5,316 nt of DNA from positions 1 through 5,316 of the forward strand of contig UQTR01000107.1 of NCBI GenBank assembly GCA_900544065.1, given 5' to 3'. Position numbers and translations under genes: made by a program. Origin of the DNA: an uncultured Collinsella sp. GTDB lineage: Bacteria; Actinomycetota; Coriobacteriia; Coriobacteriales; Coriobacteriaceae. Below are positions 1-4,476 of the stretch, one piece after another (positions within the stretch are counted from its first letter, which is position 1; every line of letters begins with the position of its first letter). The notes beneath the pieces are model-generated. The model made no database searches. It was not told the origin of the DNA and saw only the letters and a list, made by a program, of their open reading frames with translations.

Positions 1-8
1 GAGCCTGA

Positions 9-41
9 TCGTCGGCAGCGTCAGATGTGTATAAGAGACAG
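9..41 (+). other. Nextera/Tn5 sequencing adapter remnant (not genomic)
   Basis: These 33 bases match the Illumina Nextera read-1 transposase adapter end to end. The part at 23-41, AGATGTGTATAAGAGACAG, is the 19-bp Tn5 mosaic end, and the 14 bases before it are the read-1 primer part. Genomic sequence begins at 42, in the middle of folA. Bases 1-8 (gagcctga) sit exactly where an 8-base i5 index would be in the library molecule, and from memory differ at one base from a standard Nextera index (GAGCCTTA), so they are probably also synthetic. This is an untrimmed library artefact at a contig end, not a biological transposon. Confidence 0.97.
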
Positions 42-358
42 CCCGCGACGAGAGCTTTGCTGCCGAGGGCGTCGACGTGGTGCATAGCGTTGACGAGGCC
101 TTGGCCGCCGTGGCCGATGAGCCCGTTGCGTGGGTGATTGGCGGCGGCGAGGTATATCGACAGTTTTTGCCGCATTGCGTCGACGCTGAGGTTACGCATA
201 ACCATTGCGTGCATGACGTGGATACGTACTTTCCCGATCTGGATGCCGATCCCGCGTGGGAGATTGTGCGGCGTTGCGGTGTTGCCACGATTGCCGCGGG
301 CGAGGGTGACGAGGGTCTCGATTATGAGTTCGTGACGTATCGTCGCGTTGAGGCGTAA
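42..358 (+). CDS. folA: dihydrofolate reductase, C-terminal part (5' end missing)
   Basis: NADPH-dependent reduction of dihydrofolate to tetrahydrofolate, cytosolic, feeding thymidylate, purine and methionine synthesis. The open frame (codons from 44) runs from the adapter junction to TAA at 356-358, giving about 105 residues of a protein usually near 160. Roughly the first third, with the substrate and Met20-loop region, is lost to the contig end. What remains shows the family's C-terminal half: VVHSVDEALAAV, then the cofactor-binding stretch WVIGGGEVYRQFLP, then AEVTHNH, DTYFPDLD and the closing strand DYEFVTYRRVEA. The GTG codons at 77 and 80 are internal valines, not starts, because the residues before them (RDESFAAEGVD) also fit the family. 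The frame reaches back into the adapter only by chance. The upstream neighbour, often thyA, is not in the window. Confidence 0.93.
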
Positions 359-400
359 ATCGTCTGGCGTGAACGGTATCATCGGATTATTTGATTCATG

Positions 401-421
401 GGGCGGCGCTTAGCGTCGCCT
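401..421 (+). terminator. possible intrinsic terminator after folA
   Basis: GGCGGCGC at 402-409 can pair with GCGTCGCC at 413-420 (eight pairs, one of them G-U) across a TTA loop, and 401/421 can add a G-U pair. The stem is very GC-rich and lies 43 bases past the folA stop. The following tract, TCGTTTGG, is only weakly T-rich, so efficient rho-independent termination is uncertain. It could instead be a structure in the leader of the methyltransferase gene. Confidence 0.45.
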
Positions 422-442
422 CGTTTGGTATAGATGTGCTGT

Positions 443-450
443 AAAGAAGG
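443..450 (+). promoter_or_regulatory. Shine-Dalgarno-like AAAGAAGG, poorly placed
   Basis: This is the only purine-rich ribosome-binding candidate before the methyltransferase gene. It lies 16 bases before ATG 467, longer than usual, and is downstream of the alternative ATG at 434, so it argues against 434. An in-frame CTG at 458 would have ideal spacing but would be an unusual start. The start therefore rests mainly on family fit. Confidence 0.35.
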
Positions 451-466
451 GTACGGGCTGGCTGCT

Positions 467-1381
467 ATGACTGATGCCGTTGAGGTGCTGCGAATCGATT
501 CGCTCGAGGACGAGCGGCTCGATGCCTACGTGCGACTGACCGAGCGCGAGCTGCGCTGCGTGCTGGAGCCGCAAAAGGGCATCTTTATCGCCGAGAGTGC
601 CAAGGTTATCGAGCGCGCGGTGCGCGCCGGATATCAGCCGGTGAGCTTTCTTTTGGGCGAACGCTGGCTCGACCAGATGATGCCGCTGTTTGAGCGCCTG
701 GTTGTGCGCGAGGGCGCGGGTCCGGTTCCCGTGTTCGTGGCCTCCATGGAGCTTATGGAGCAGCTGACGGGCTTTAACGTGACGCGCGGTGCGCTCGCGG
801 CATTCCGCCGTCCACGTCAGATTCCGGTAGCCGAGTTCTTGGGTGGCGTCGTCGAGGCGGCGGGGGAGCGCCCGGTGCGCGTGTGCGTGCTCGAGGGCAT
901 TGTCGACCATACCAACGTCGGCGCGATTTTCCGCTCGGCGGCTGCGCTGAACGTCGATGGCATTTTGGTGAGCCCTACGTGCTGTGACCCGCTGTACCGT
1001 CGCTCGGTCCGCGTGAGCATGGGCACGGTGTTCCAGGTGCCCTGGACGCGCATTGGCAGCGAGGCGCGCGTATGGCCGCATGATGGGCTGGCGGCGCTGC
1101 ACGATGCCGGCTTTTCGTGTGCCGCCATGGCGTTGACGGATGATTCGGTGTCGTTGGACGATCCCGCGCTGCAGGAGATTGACCGCCTGGCAATCTTTAT
1201 GGGCACCGAGGGTGCTGGCTTGGGTGCCAAGACCATTGCAGGCTGCGACCGCGCCGTGCGTATTCCGATGGCGCATGGGGTCGATTCGCTCAACGTGGCC
1301 GCGGCAAGTGCTGTCGCCTTTTGGCAGCTGTGCCCGCATGTGAGCAACGAGTACCACTACCAGCCGGGTTTGTATCACTAG
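467..1381 (+). CDS. SpoU/TrmH-family RNA 2'-O-ribose methyltransferase
   Basis: S-adenosylmethionine-dependent methyltransferase of the knotted SPOUT superfamily, acting on tRNA or rRNA in the cytosol; the exact target nucleotide cannot be read from sequence. From ATG 467 it has 304 residues. An N-terminal region of about 130 residues (LRIDSLEDERLDAYVRLTER, then FIAESAKVIERAVRAG) resembles the small substrate-binding domain common in this family. The catalytic domain carries the three SpoU motifs: motif 1 around 144-156 (LEGIVDHTNVGAIFR, with the conserved Asn and Arg), motif 2 at 244-252 (FMGTEGAGL) and motif 3 at 266-280 (IPMAHGVDSLNVAAA). These form the trefoil-knot cofactor site, and all key residues are present. 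The frame is also open from ATG 434 (11 residues more), but that start has no ribosome-binding site and the extra residues (MCCKEGYGLAA) do not look like the family. It lies between folA and a MATE transporter on the same strand, with gaps of over 100 bases on both sides, so a shared operon is unproven. Confidence 0.93.
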   Translation: MTDAVEVLRIDSLEDERLDAYVRLTERELRCVLEPQKGIFIAESAKVIERAVRAGYQPVSFLLGERWLDQMMPLFERLVVREGAGPVPVFVASMELMEQLTGFNVTRGALAAFRRPRQIPVAEFLGGVVEAAGERPVRVCVLEGIVDHTNVGAIFRSAAALNVDGILVSPTCCDPLYRRSVRVSMGTVFQVPWTRIGSEARVWPHDGLAALHDAGFSCAAMALTDDSVSLDDPALQEIDRLAIFMGTEGAGLGAKTIAGCDRAVRIPMAHGVDSLNVAAASAVAFWQLCPHVSNEYHYQPGLYH

Positions 1382-1418
1382 GCAGATATTTCGCACCGGG
1401 CTCCGGTTTGTGGCGTTT

Positions 1419-1434
1419 CGGCCGATATCGGTCG
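1419..1434. promoter_or_regulatory. 16-bp near-perfect palindrome upstream of the MATE gene, possible operator
   Basis: CGGCCGATATCGGTCG reads as its own reverse complement except at one symmetric pair (G at 1421 against T at 1432); the core CCGATATCGG at 1422-1431 is perfect. It lies 73-88 bases before the GTG start of the efflux gene, where a repressor of the MarR or TetR type could bind. No regulator gene is next to it, and no convincing sigma-70 promoter could be placed beside it, so the operator reading is a guess. With no loop it is more likely a DNA site than an RNA hairpin. Confidence 0.25.
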
Positions 1435-1495
1435 GTGCTAAGCTGGTATTGGCTTTGGTCTTAAATTTCCGTTTTGTTGTATGACGTACGCTAGT

Positions 1496-1503
1496 GGGGA
1501 GGG
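1496..1503 (+). promoter_or_regulatory. ribosome-binding site fixing the GTG start of the MATE gene
   Basis: GGGGAGGG precedes GTG 1507. The GGAGG core (1498-1502) leaves a spacing of only four bases, which is short but strong in sequence. No in-frame ATG or GTG with better spacing follows nearby, and MAKKSTAIDVTQG is a typical N-terminus for the family, so the GTG is accepted. Confidence 0.6.
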
Positions 1504-1506
1504 CGT

Positions 1507-2856
1507 GTGGCTAAGAAATCTACGGCTATCGATGTAACGCAGGGTGTCATTTGGCAGCAGCTGCTGTCGCTGTGCGTTCCCATCTTCTTTAGTTCGTTCT
1601 TTCAGCAGGCATACACGCTTATCGGTACCTATATCGTTGGTCAGTTTGGCGGCAAGCTCGCGCTGGGTGGCATTCAGGCCACGATGGTGCTTACGGAGCT
1701 CTGCATTGGTTTTTGCGTCGGTGTGGGTGCTGGCTGCGCGGTCATTACGGGCCAGTTTTTTGGCCAGCACGATGACGAGCGCCTGAGCCGATCGGTCCAT
1801 ACGGCCATGACGCTCGCGCTGGTGGGCGGTATCGCCTTCTCGATTCTTGGCATAGTGTTCGTTGAGCCCATGCTGGTGCTTATGAACACGCCGCATGAAC
1901 TATTGGCCGAGGGCGTGGCCTATGCTCGTTGCTATTTTGCCGCCATGGTTGCGGCGCTGCTGCTCAATATGGGAACGGCATTGCTGCGCGCCGTTGGCGA
2001 CACGCGCGGGCCTGCTGTGATCATCGCCTCCGGTTGCCTTGTTAATGCGGTGCTGGATGTCATCTTCGTTGCCGTGCTTCATATGGAGGCTCTGGGCTGC
2101 GGCATCGCGGTGGCGCTGACCATTTGCTCCAACGCCACGATGATCGTGATTCGTATGATGCACGCACCGGGTGCGTGGCGGCTTTCACTGTCCAAACTCG
2201 GCATTGATCCTGCTATTTGTAAGAGCATGATCTCGTGTGGTCTGCCACTTGGCTTTCAGTCTGCTGCGTACTCGATTTCCAACGTTTTGATTCAGGTGTC
2301 GGTCAACTCGTTTGGCGCCGATGTCACCACGGCTTGGGGTCTTTCGGGCCGCCTGGATGGCATTGTCTGGATGGTTACCGAGGCGCTTGGCGTGTCGATC
2401 ACCACGTTCTCGGCGCAGAACTTTGGCGCGCGCAACTACGAGCGCATGCGCAAGGGCTACCATACGTCGCTCGTGCTGTCGTTTATGCTCATTGGTGGCC
2501 TGTCTGCCGTGCTGCTGGTGTTCTCGGGTCCGTTGTCGCGTCTTTTTGTCGACGATGCTTCGATTTCGGCGTACACCACGACCATCCTCCATTTCATTGC
2601 GCCGTTCTATGCGATTTTCTCGATTATCGAGAACGCGTCGGGATCCATTCGCGGCGCCGGCGTGAGCTTGCAGCCCATGCTGCTCACGATTTTTGGCACC
2701 GTCGTGCTCAGGGTGATCTGGGTGTTTGCGATTATGCCGTTCGATCCGTCGCTTGAGCACCTGCTGCTGGTCTACCCCGTAACCTGGGTAATCACTGCCA
2801 TGATGTTCACCGTCTACCATCACAGCGGCAACTGGCTAGGCCGCGCCACCGCCTAG
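1507..2856 (+). CDS. MATE-family multidrug/toxin efflux transporter
   Basis: Inner-membrane antiporter that exports drugs or metabolites in exchange for Na+ or H+; the substrate cannot be predicted. It has 449 residues, the usual family length, and two homologous halves of about six helices each. Family features: an N-terminal helix entry IWQQLLSLCVPIFFSSFFQQ (15-34), GQFFGQHDDERL (82-93) in the loop after helix 2, RAVGDTRGPAVIIASGCLVN (161-180) followed by AVLDVIFV (181-188), and in the second half FSAQNFGARNYERMRKG (301-317), GSIRGAGVSLQPML (379-392) and the final YPVTWVITAMMFTVYHHSG (423-441). There is no cleavable signal peptide. The gene is intact. Its last codon and TAG stop (2854-2856) form CTAG, and that CTAG is also the outer boundary of the left repeat arm of the neighbouring mobile element, so there are no bases between gene and element. 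It is not obviously co-transcribed with the methyltransferase gene 125 bases upstream. Confidence 0.95.
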   Translation: MAKKSTAIDVTQGVIWQQLLSLCVPIFFSSFFQQAYTLIGTYIVGQFGGKLALGGIQATMVLTELCIGFCVGVGAGCAVITGQFFGQHDDERLSRSVHTAMTLALVGGIAFSILGIVFVEPMLVLMNTPHELLAEGVAYARCYFAAMVAALLLNMGTALLRAVGDTRGPAVIIASGCLVNAVLDVIFVAVLHMEALGCGIAVALTICSNATMIVIRMMHAPGAWRLSLSKLGIDPAICKSMISCGLPLGFQSAAYSISNVLIQVSVNSFGADVTTAWGLSGRLDGIVWMVTEALGVSITTFSAQNFGARNYERMRKGYHTSLVLSFMLIGGLSAVLLVFSGPLSRLFVDDASISAYTTTILHFIAPFYAIFSIIENASGSIRGAGVSLQPMLLTIFGTVVLRVIWVFAIMPFDPSLEHLLLVYPVTWVITAMMFTVYHHSGNWLGRATA

Positions 2857-2901
2857 TCATTGGGGACGTTCTTAAACGACTAGTCGTTGGGGACACTCTT
2901 T
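2853..2901 (-). repeat. left inverted repeat arm (two units)
   Basis: Forty-nine bases that are the exact reverse complement of right-arm units C (3876-3902, matching 2853-2879) and A (3827-3848, matching 2880-2901). CTAG occurs at 2853 and 2880, 27 bases apart. Between them lie TCATTGGGGA and a short hairpin CGTT-CTTA-AACG (2867-2878). The join of the two units makes a perfect 14-bp palindrome AACGACTAGTCGTT (2875-2888). Similarity to the right arm stops at 2901. The first four bases overlap the last codon and stop of the MATE gene. Confidence 0.9.
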
Positions 2902-3030
2902 GCGCTACGATTTTCTGGTTTTCATCCAGGTTGTCTTGTATGCCCTTGTAAACTGTCAGCATGGGCTTAGCAAATTGGATCGTCCGCGCCTATCAGATGT
3001 TGCCCGGTGGGTTTGTGATGGGAGGGCGAT

Positions 3031-3801
3031 ATGCCAAGAACGGGTAGAGTCGTTTCGTTAACAGGCTATAACCATATAATCGCGCGTGGTAATGGCGGCA
3101 TCTGCATCTTCGAAGACGATGAGGATCGCTATCGGATGCTCACGCTGTTTGAGGATAAGCTTGTTGGGAATGGTATCGGCGTTACTGCGTGGTGCCTCAT
3201 GTCGAACCATTTTCATGTCATGGTTGATGACCCTAACGGAAGAATATCATCTTGCATGAGCGGCATCCTTACCTCGTATGCTAAGTATTTCAATCGCAAA
3301 ACCAATCGTGTCGGGCATTTGTTTCAGGATCGGTTTAAGAACATTCCAGTTGAGAACGATATCCAGGCAATTGCGCTCGCTGATTACATCCATATGAATC
3401 CCGTTAAGGCGGGTGTTTCGGCTGTCGATAATTATCGCTGGTCCAGCTATCGAGCATATGCGTATGGTTATGATGGGTTTGGGTTTTGCGATCCTGGCAT
3501 TGTGCTGGACCTCGTGGGCGGATCGCTCGAATATCGGCATTATCTTGATGAGCGACTAGAGAGCGCGCCTTATGATGCCGAGCCCCGTCCTCGTGTTCTC
3601 GACGATGAGGTGCTCAAAATCGCGAAGGAGATTGCTTTGCCTGTTTCTCTTTCCGACATTAAGGCGATGACTCCAGCCGAGCGTAGGCCGATTCTTTGTA
3701 AAATGCGGAAATCAGGCCTTACGGTTAATCAAATTGTAAGGGCGGTTGGTCTTGGCCGCGCAACGGTTGCGAATGGCACGTCGGGTTGGCGTGAGTTTTA
3801 G
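3031..3801 (+). CDS. REP-associated tyrosine transposase (RAYT; IS200-like Y1 HUH endonuclease)
   Basis: Single-strand DNA endonuclease/strand transferase related to IS200/IS605 TnpA; RAYTs recognise REP hairpins, cut next to a short guide sequence and are thought to spread REPs. It has 256 residues. Visible motifs: N-terminal strand YNHIIARGNGGICIFEDD (13-30, the family's RGN signature), WCLMSNHFHVMVDD (54-67) holding the metal-binding HUH pair His60 and His62, then SYAKYFNRKTNRVGHLFQDR (82-101) with the candidate nucleophile Tyr83 or Tyr86, and YIHMNPVKAG (119-128) followed by YRWSSYRAY (135-143), all characteristic. The C-terminal part (about 190-256) adds a helix-turn-helix-like segment, GLTVNQIVRAVGLGRATVAN (229-248), which may bind the repeats. 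The start ATG 3031 follows GGAGG (3021-3025) with five bases of spacing. All catalytic residues are present, so the protein may be active. GC is lower than in its neighbours. Confidence 0.95.
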   Translation: MPRTGRVVSLTGYNHIIARGNGGICIFEDDEDRYRMLTLFEDKLVGNGIGVTAWCLMSNHFHVMVDDPNGRISSCMSGILTSYAKYFNRKTNRVGHLFQDRFKNIPVENDIQAIALADYIHMNPVKAGVSAVDNYRWSSYRAYAYGYDGFGFCDPGIVLDLVGGSLEYRHYLDERLESAPYDAEPRPRVLDDEVLKIAKEIALPVSLSDIKAMTPAERRPILCKMRKSGLTVNQIVRAVGLGRATVANGTSGWREF

Positions 3802-3814
3802 GGCCCTAATTTTG

Positions 3815-3832
3815 CTCTTTCCCAAGAAAGAG
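3815..3832 (+). repeat. hairpin at the inner edge of the right arm
   Basis: CTCTTTC (3815-3821) pairs with GAAAGAG (3826-3832) around a CCAA loop, a perfect 7-bp stem. Its right half runs into repeat unit A. The left arm has the matching CTCTTT end but no partner strand, so the hairpin exists only on the right side. There is no T tract after it on the + strand (TGTCCCC follows), so a terminator is unlikely. A structure recognised by the transposase is possible. Just upstream, TTAGGGCCCTAA (3798-3809) is a perfect palindrome that includes the transposase stop codon. Confidence 0.5.
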
Positions 3833-3902
3833 TGTCCCCAACGACTAGACATTCAAGAACGTCCCCAATGACTAGTCGTTTAAGAACGTCCCCAATGACT
3901 AG
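3827..3902 (+). repeat. right inverted repeat arm (units A, B, C)
   Basis: Three units ending in CTAG at 3848, 3875 and 3902, an exact 27-bp period. Unit A (3827-3848) is a shorter unit with AGAGTGTCCCCAACGACTAG. Units B (3849-3875) and C (3876-3902) are 27-bp tandem copies sharing 24 of 27 bases, both containing AAGAACGTCCCCAATGACTAG except where this overlaps the variable start. Unit C can form the CGTT-TAAG-AACG hairpin (3877-3888); unit B has CATT instead of CGTT, which breaks one pair. The left arm lacks a B equivalent. The outermost CTAG (3899-3902) overlaps the stop codon of cobO, which reads on the minus strand. Confidence 0.9.
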
Positions 3903-4384
3903 TATTCGATGCCTTGGCGGGCTAGGAGGCCTTCGTCGAAGTAGTGTTTGACGGGGCGCATTTCGGTTACTAGGTCGGCAAGGTCGGCGAGGGGCAGCAA
4001 GCCGCGGCCGGTGAGCACGAGCTCCGTCGTGGTCGGTTTCATCGCGATCAACGCTTCGACATCTTCGCGCGTCACAAAGCCCCGTCGCATGGCTTCCCCC
4101 AGCTCATCCAAGATCAGCAAGTCGACCTGGCTAATCTGTTCGCGTGCGAGCTCCATGATCTGTGCGGCACAGGCTTCGGGCGTGTCGCGGTCGGCTTGTA
4201 CGATGCGTAACCCCAATCGAGGCGCTGCGTCATGTTCGGCGCAGTGTAGCTTCTTGGCAAACTGAAGCATGAGCACGTTAAGTCCATAGCCCGTGGCGCG
4301 CAGCGCGAGTCCCAGCGCAGCCGTCGTCTTGCCCTTGCCGTCGCCCGTATAGATTTGAACCTTGCCGACTTCCAGTGATGCCAT
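3899..4384 (-). CDS. cobO: cob(I)alamin adenosyltransferase (CobO/BtuR/CobA family)
   Basis: ATP:co(I)rrinoid adenosyltransferase: transfers the 5'-deoxyadenosyl group of ATP to cobalt of cob(I)alamin or corrinoid precursors in the cytosol, making the coenzyme B12 form. It has 161 residues, slightly short for the family because the N-terminal extension is missing. Motifs: P-loop YTGDGKGKTTAALG (12-25), in which the family's lysine and threonine residues are present, VLMLQFAK (37-44), the Walker B-like LLILDELGEA (89-98), VLTGRG (123-128), ADLVTEM (136-142) and the canonical end VKHYFDEGLLARQGIEY (145-161). The GIEY ending is the normal family terminus, so the protein is complete despite the adjoining mobile element. 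ATG is preceded by AAGGA with five bases of spacing (complement of 4390-4394). No other cobalamin gene and no cobalamin riboswitch is visible; the leader is too short for one. A role in salvage or activation of B12 for a dependent enzyme elsewhere is inferred. It is divergent from ftsH. Confidence 0.95.
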   Translation of the reverse strand: MASLEVGKVQIYTGDGKGKTTAALGLALRATGYGLNVLMLQFAKKLHCAEHDAAPRLGLRIVQADRDTPEACAAQIMELAREQISQVDLLILDELGEAMRRGFVTREDVEALIAMKPTTTELVLTGRGLLPLADLADLVTEMRPVKHYFDEGLLARQGIEY

Positions 4385-4399
4385 CTCTGTCCTTTCGTG

Positions 4400-4426
4400 C
4401 CCGGCGTCGGTTTATCGCCGTCCGGG
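4400..4426. repeat. imperfect inverted repeat in the cobO leader
   Basis: CCCGG (4400-4404) pairs with CCGGG (4422-4426), and the inner CG and CGG can pair with CG and TCG after one mismatch and a one-base bulge, around a TTTA loop. It lies five bases upstream of the cobO ribosome-binding site, so in the cobO transcript it would be a GC-rich leader hairpin that could modulate translation. It could equally be a protein-binding site for either divergent gene. It has no T tract and is not a normal terminator. Confidence 0.35.
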
Positions 4427-4444
4427 TTGGGTATTCTAGAAAAC

Positions 4445-4472
4445 ATTATCAACCCCAGTAGATGGAGTTCAA
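4445..4472 (-). promoter_or_regulatory. candidate sigma-70-type promoter for cobO
   Basis: On the minus strand TTGAAC (complement of 4467-4472) is followed after 16 bases by GATAAT (complement of 4445-4450), four and five matches to the TTGACA and TATAAT consensus. Transcription would begin near 4438 and give a leader of about 54 bases containing the inverted repeat at 4400-4426. The -35 box overlaps the translation start region of ftsH, so the two divergent genes would share control space. No comparable promoter could be placed confidently for ftsH; TATTCT at 4432-4437 is a lone -10-like element. Confidence 0.3.
4464..4467 (+). promoter_or_regulatory. ribosome-binding site deciding the ftsH start
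   Basis: GGAG at 4464-4467 lies nine bases before ATG 4477. It forms part of another in-frame ATG codon context (4462), which itself has no purine-rich site upstream (the preceding bases are AACCCCAGTAG). ATG 4483 would have its nearest usable site 15 bases away. This favours 4477, with 4462 as the alternative adding five residues. Confidence 0.5.
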
Positions 4473-4476
4473 GCAG

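Larger units (their letters stand above)
2853..3902 (+). mobile_element. REP/RAYT-type element: Y1 transposase gene between inverted CTAG-punctuated repeats
   Basis: A 1,050-bp unit made of a left repeat arm (2853-2901), a 129-bp leader (2902-3030), the transposase gene (3031-3801), a short tail with a hairpin (3802-3832) and a right repeat arm (3827-3902). The arms are inverted copies of each other, as expected for a RAYT gene bracketed by its cognate REP-like sequences. The unit exactly fills the space between two convergent genes and neither is truncated. Base composition differs: a count over 3241-3360 gives 42% GC against 65% over 5161-5220 in ftsH, suggesting acquisition from elsewhere or different selection. 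RAYT genes are normally single-copy and domesticated while their small repeats multiply through the genome; whether that holds here needs the rest of the genome. Confidence 0.85.

Noticed and set aside
9..41. Tn5 mosaic end as a genuine transposon end interrupting folA
   Set aside because: The mosaic end is attached to the synthetic read-1 primer sequence, which does not occur in natural Tn5.
410..1396. Long minus-strand open frame (328 codons) opposite the methyltransferase gene
   Set aside because: It is the antisense shadow of a clear SpoU-family gene; its product is rich in His, Arg and Ala with no family motif, as expected from the reverse complement of GC-rich codons.
1395..1409. ACCGG-GCT-CCGGT hairpin followed by TT as a terminator of the methyltransferase gene
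   Set aside because: The stem is only five pairs and the T tract is two bases before G, too weak to call.
1455..1483. TTGGTC plus TGTATG as a promoter for the MATE gene
   Set aside because: The spacing is right (17 bases) but the -10 match is poor; no better pair was found in the gap.
2185..2823. Minus-strand open frame (212 codons) opposite the MATE gene
   Set aside because: Low-complexity, charged antisense product (many His, Arg, Asn) with no ribosome-binding site; the plus strand encodes conserved MATE motifs throughout.
2902..3030. Promoter or small RNA in the leader of the transposase gene
   Set aside because: A -10-like TGTAAA (2947-2952) has no -35 partner, and the only hairpin (CTGG/CCAG, 2915-2929) has four pairs; nothing beyond the ribosome-binding site at 3021-3025 can be supported.
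2853..3902. CRISPR array reading of the 27-bp repeats
   Set aside because: Only two or three units are adjacent, there are no unique spacers between them, and the arms are inverted around a Y1 transposase gene.
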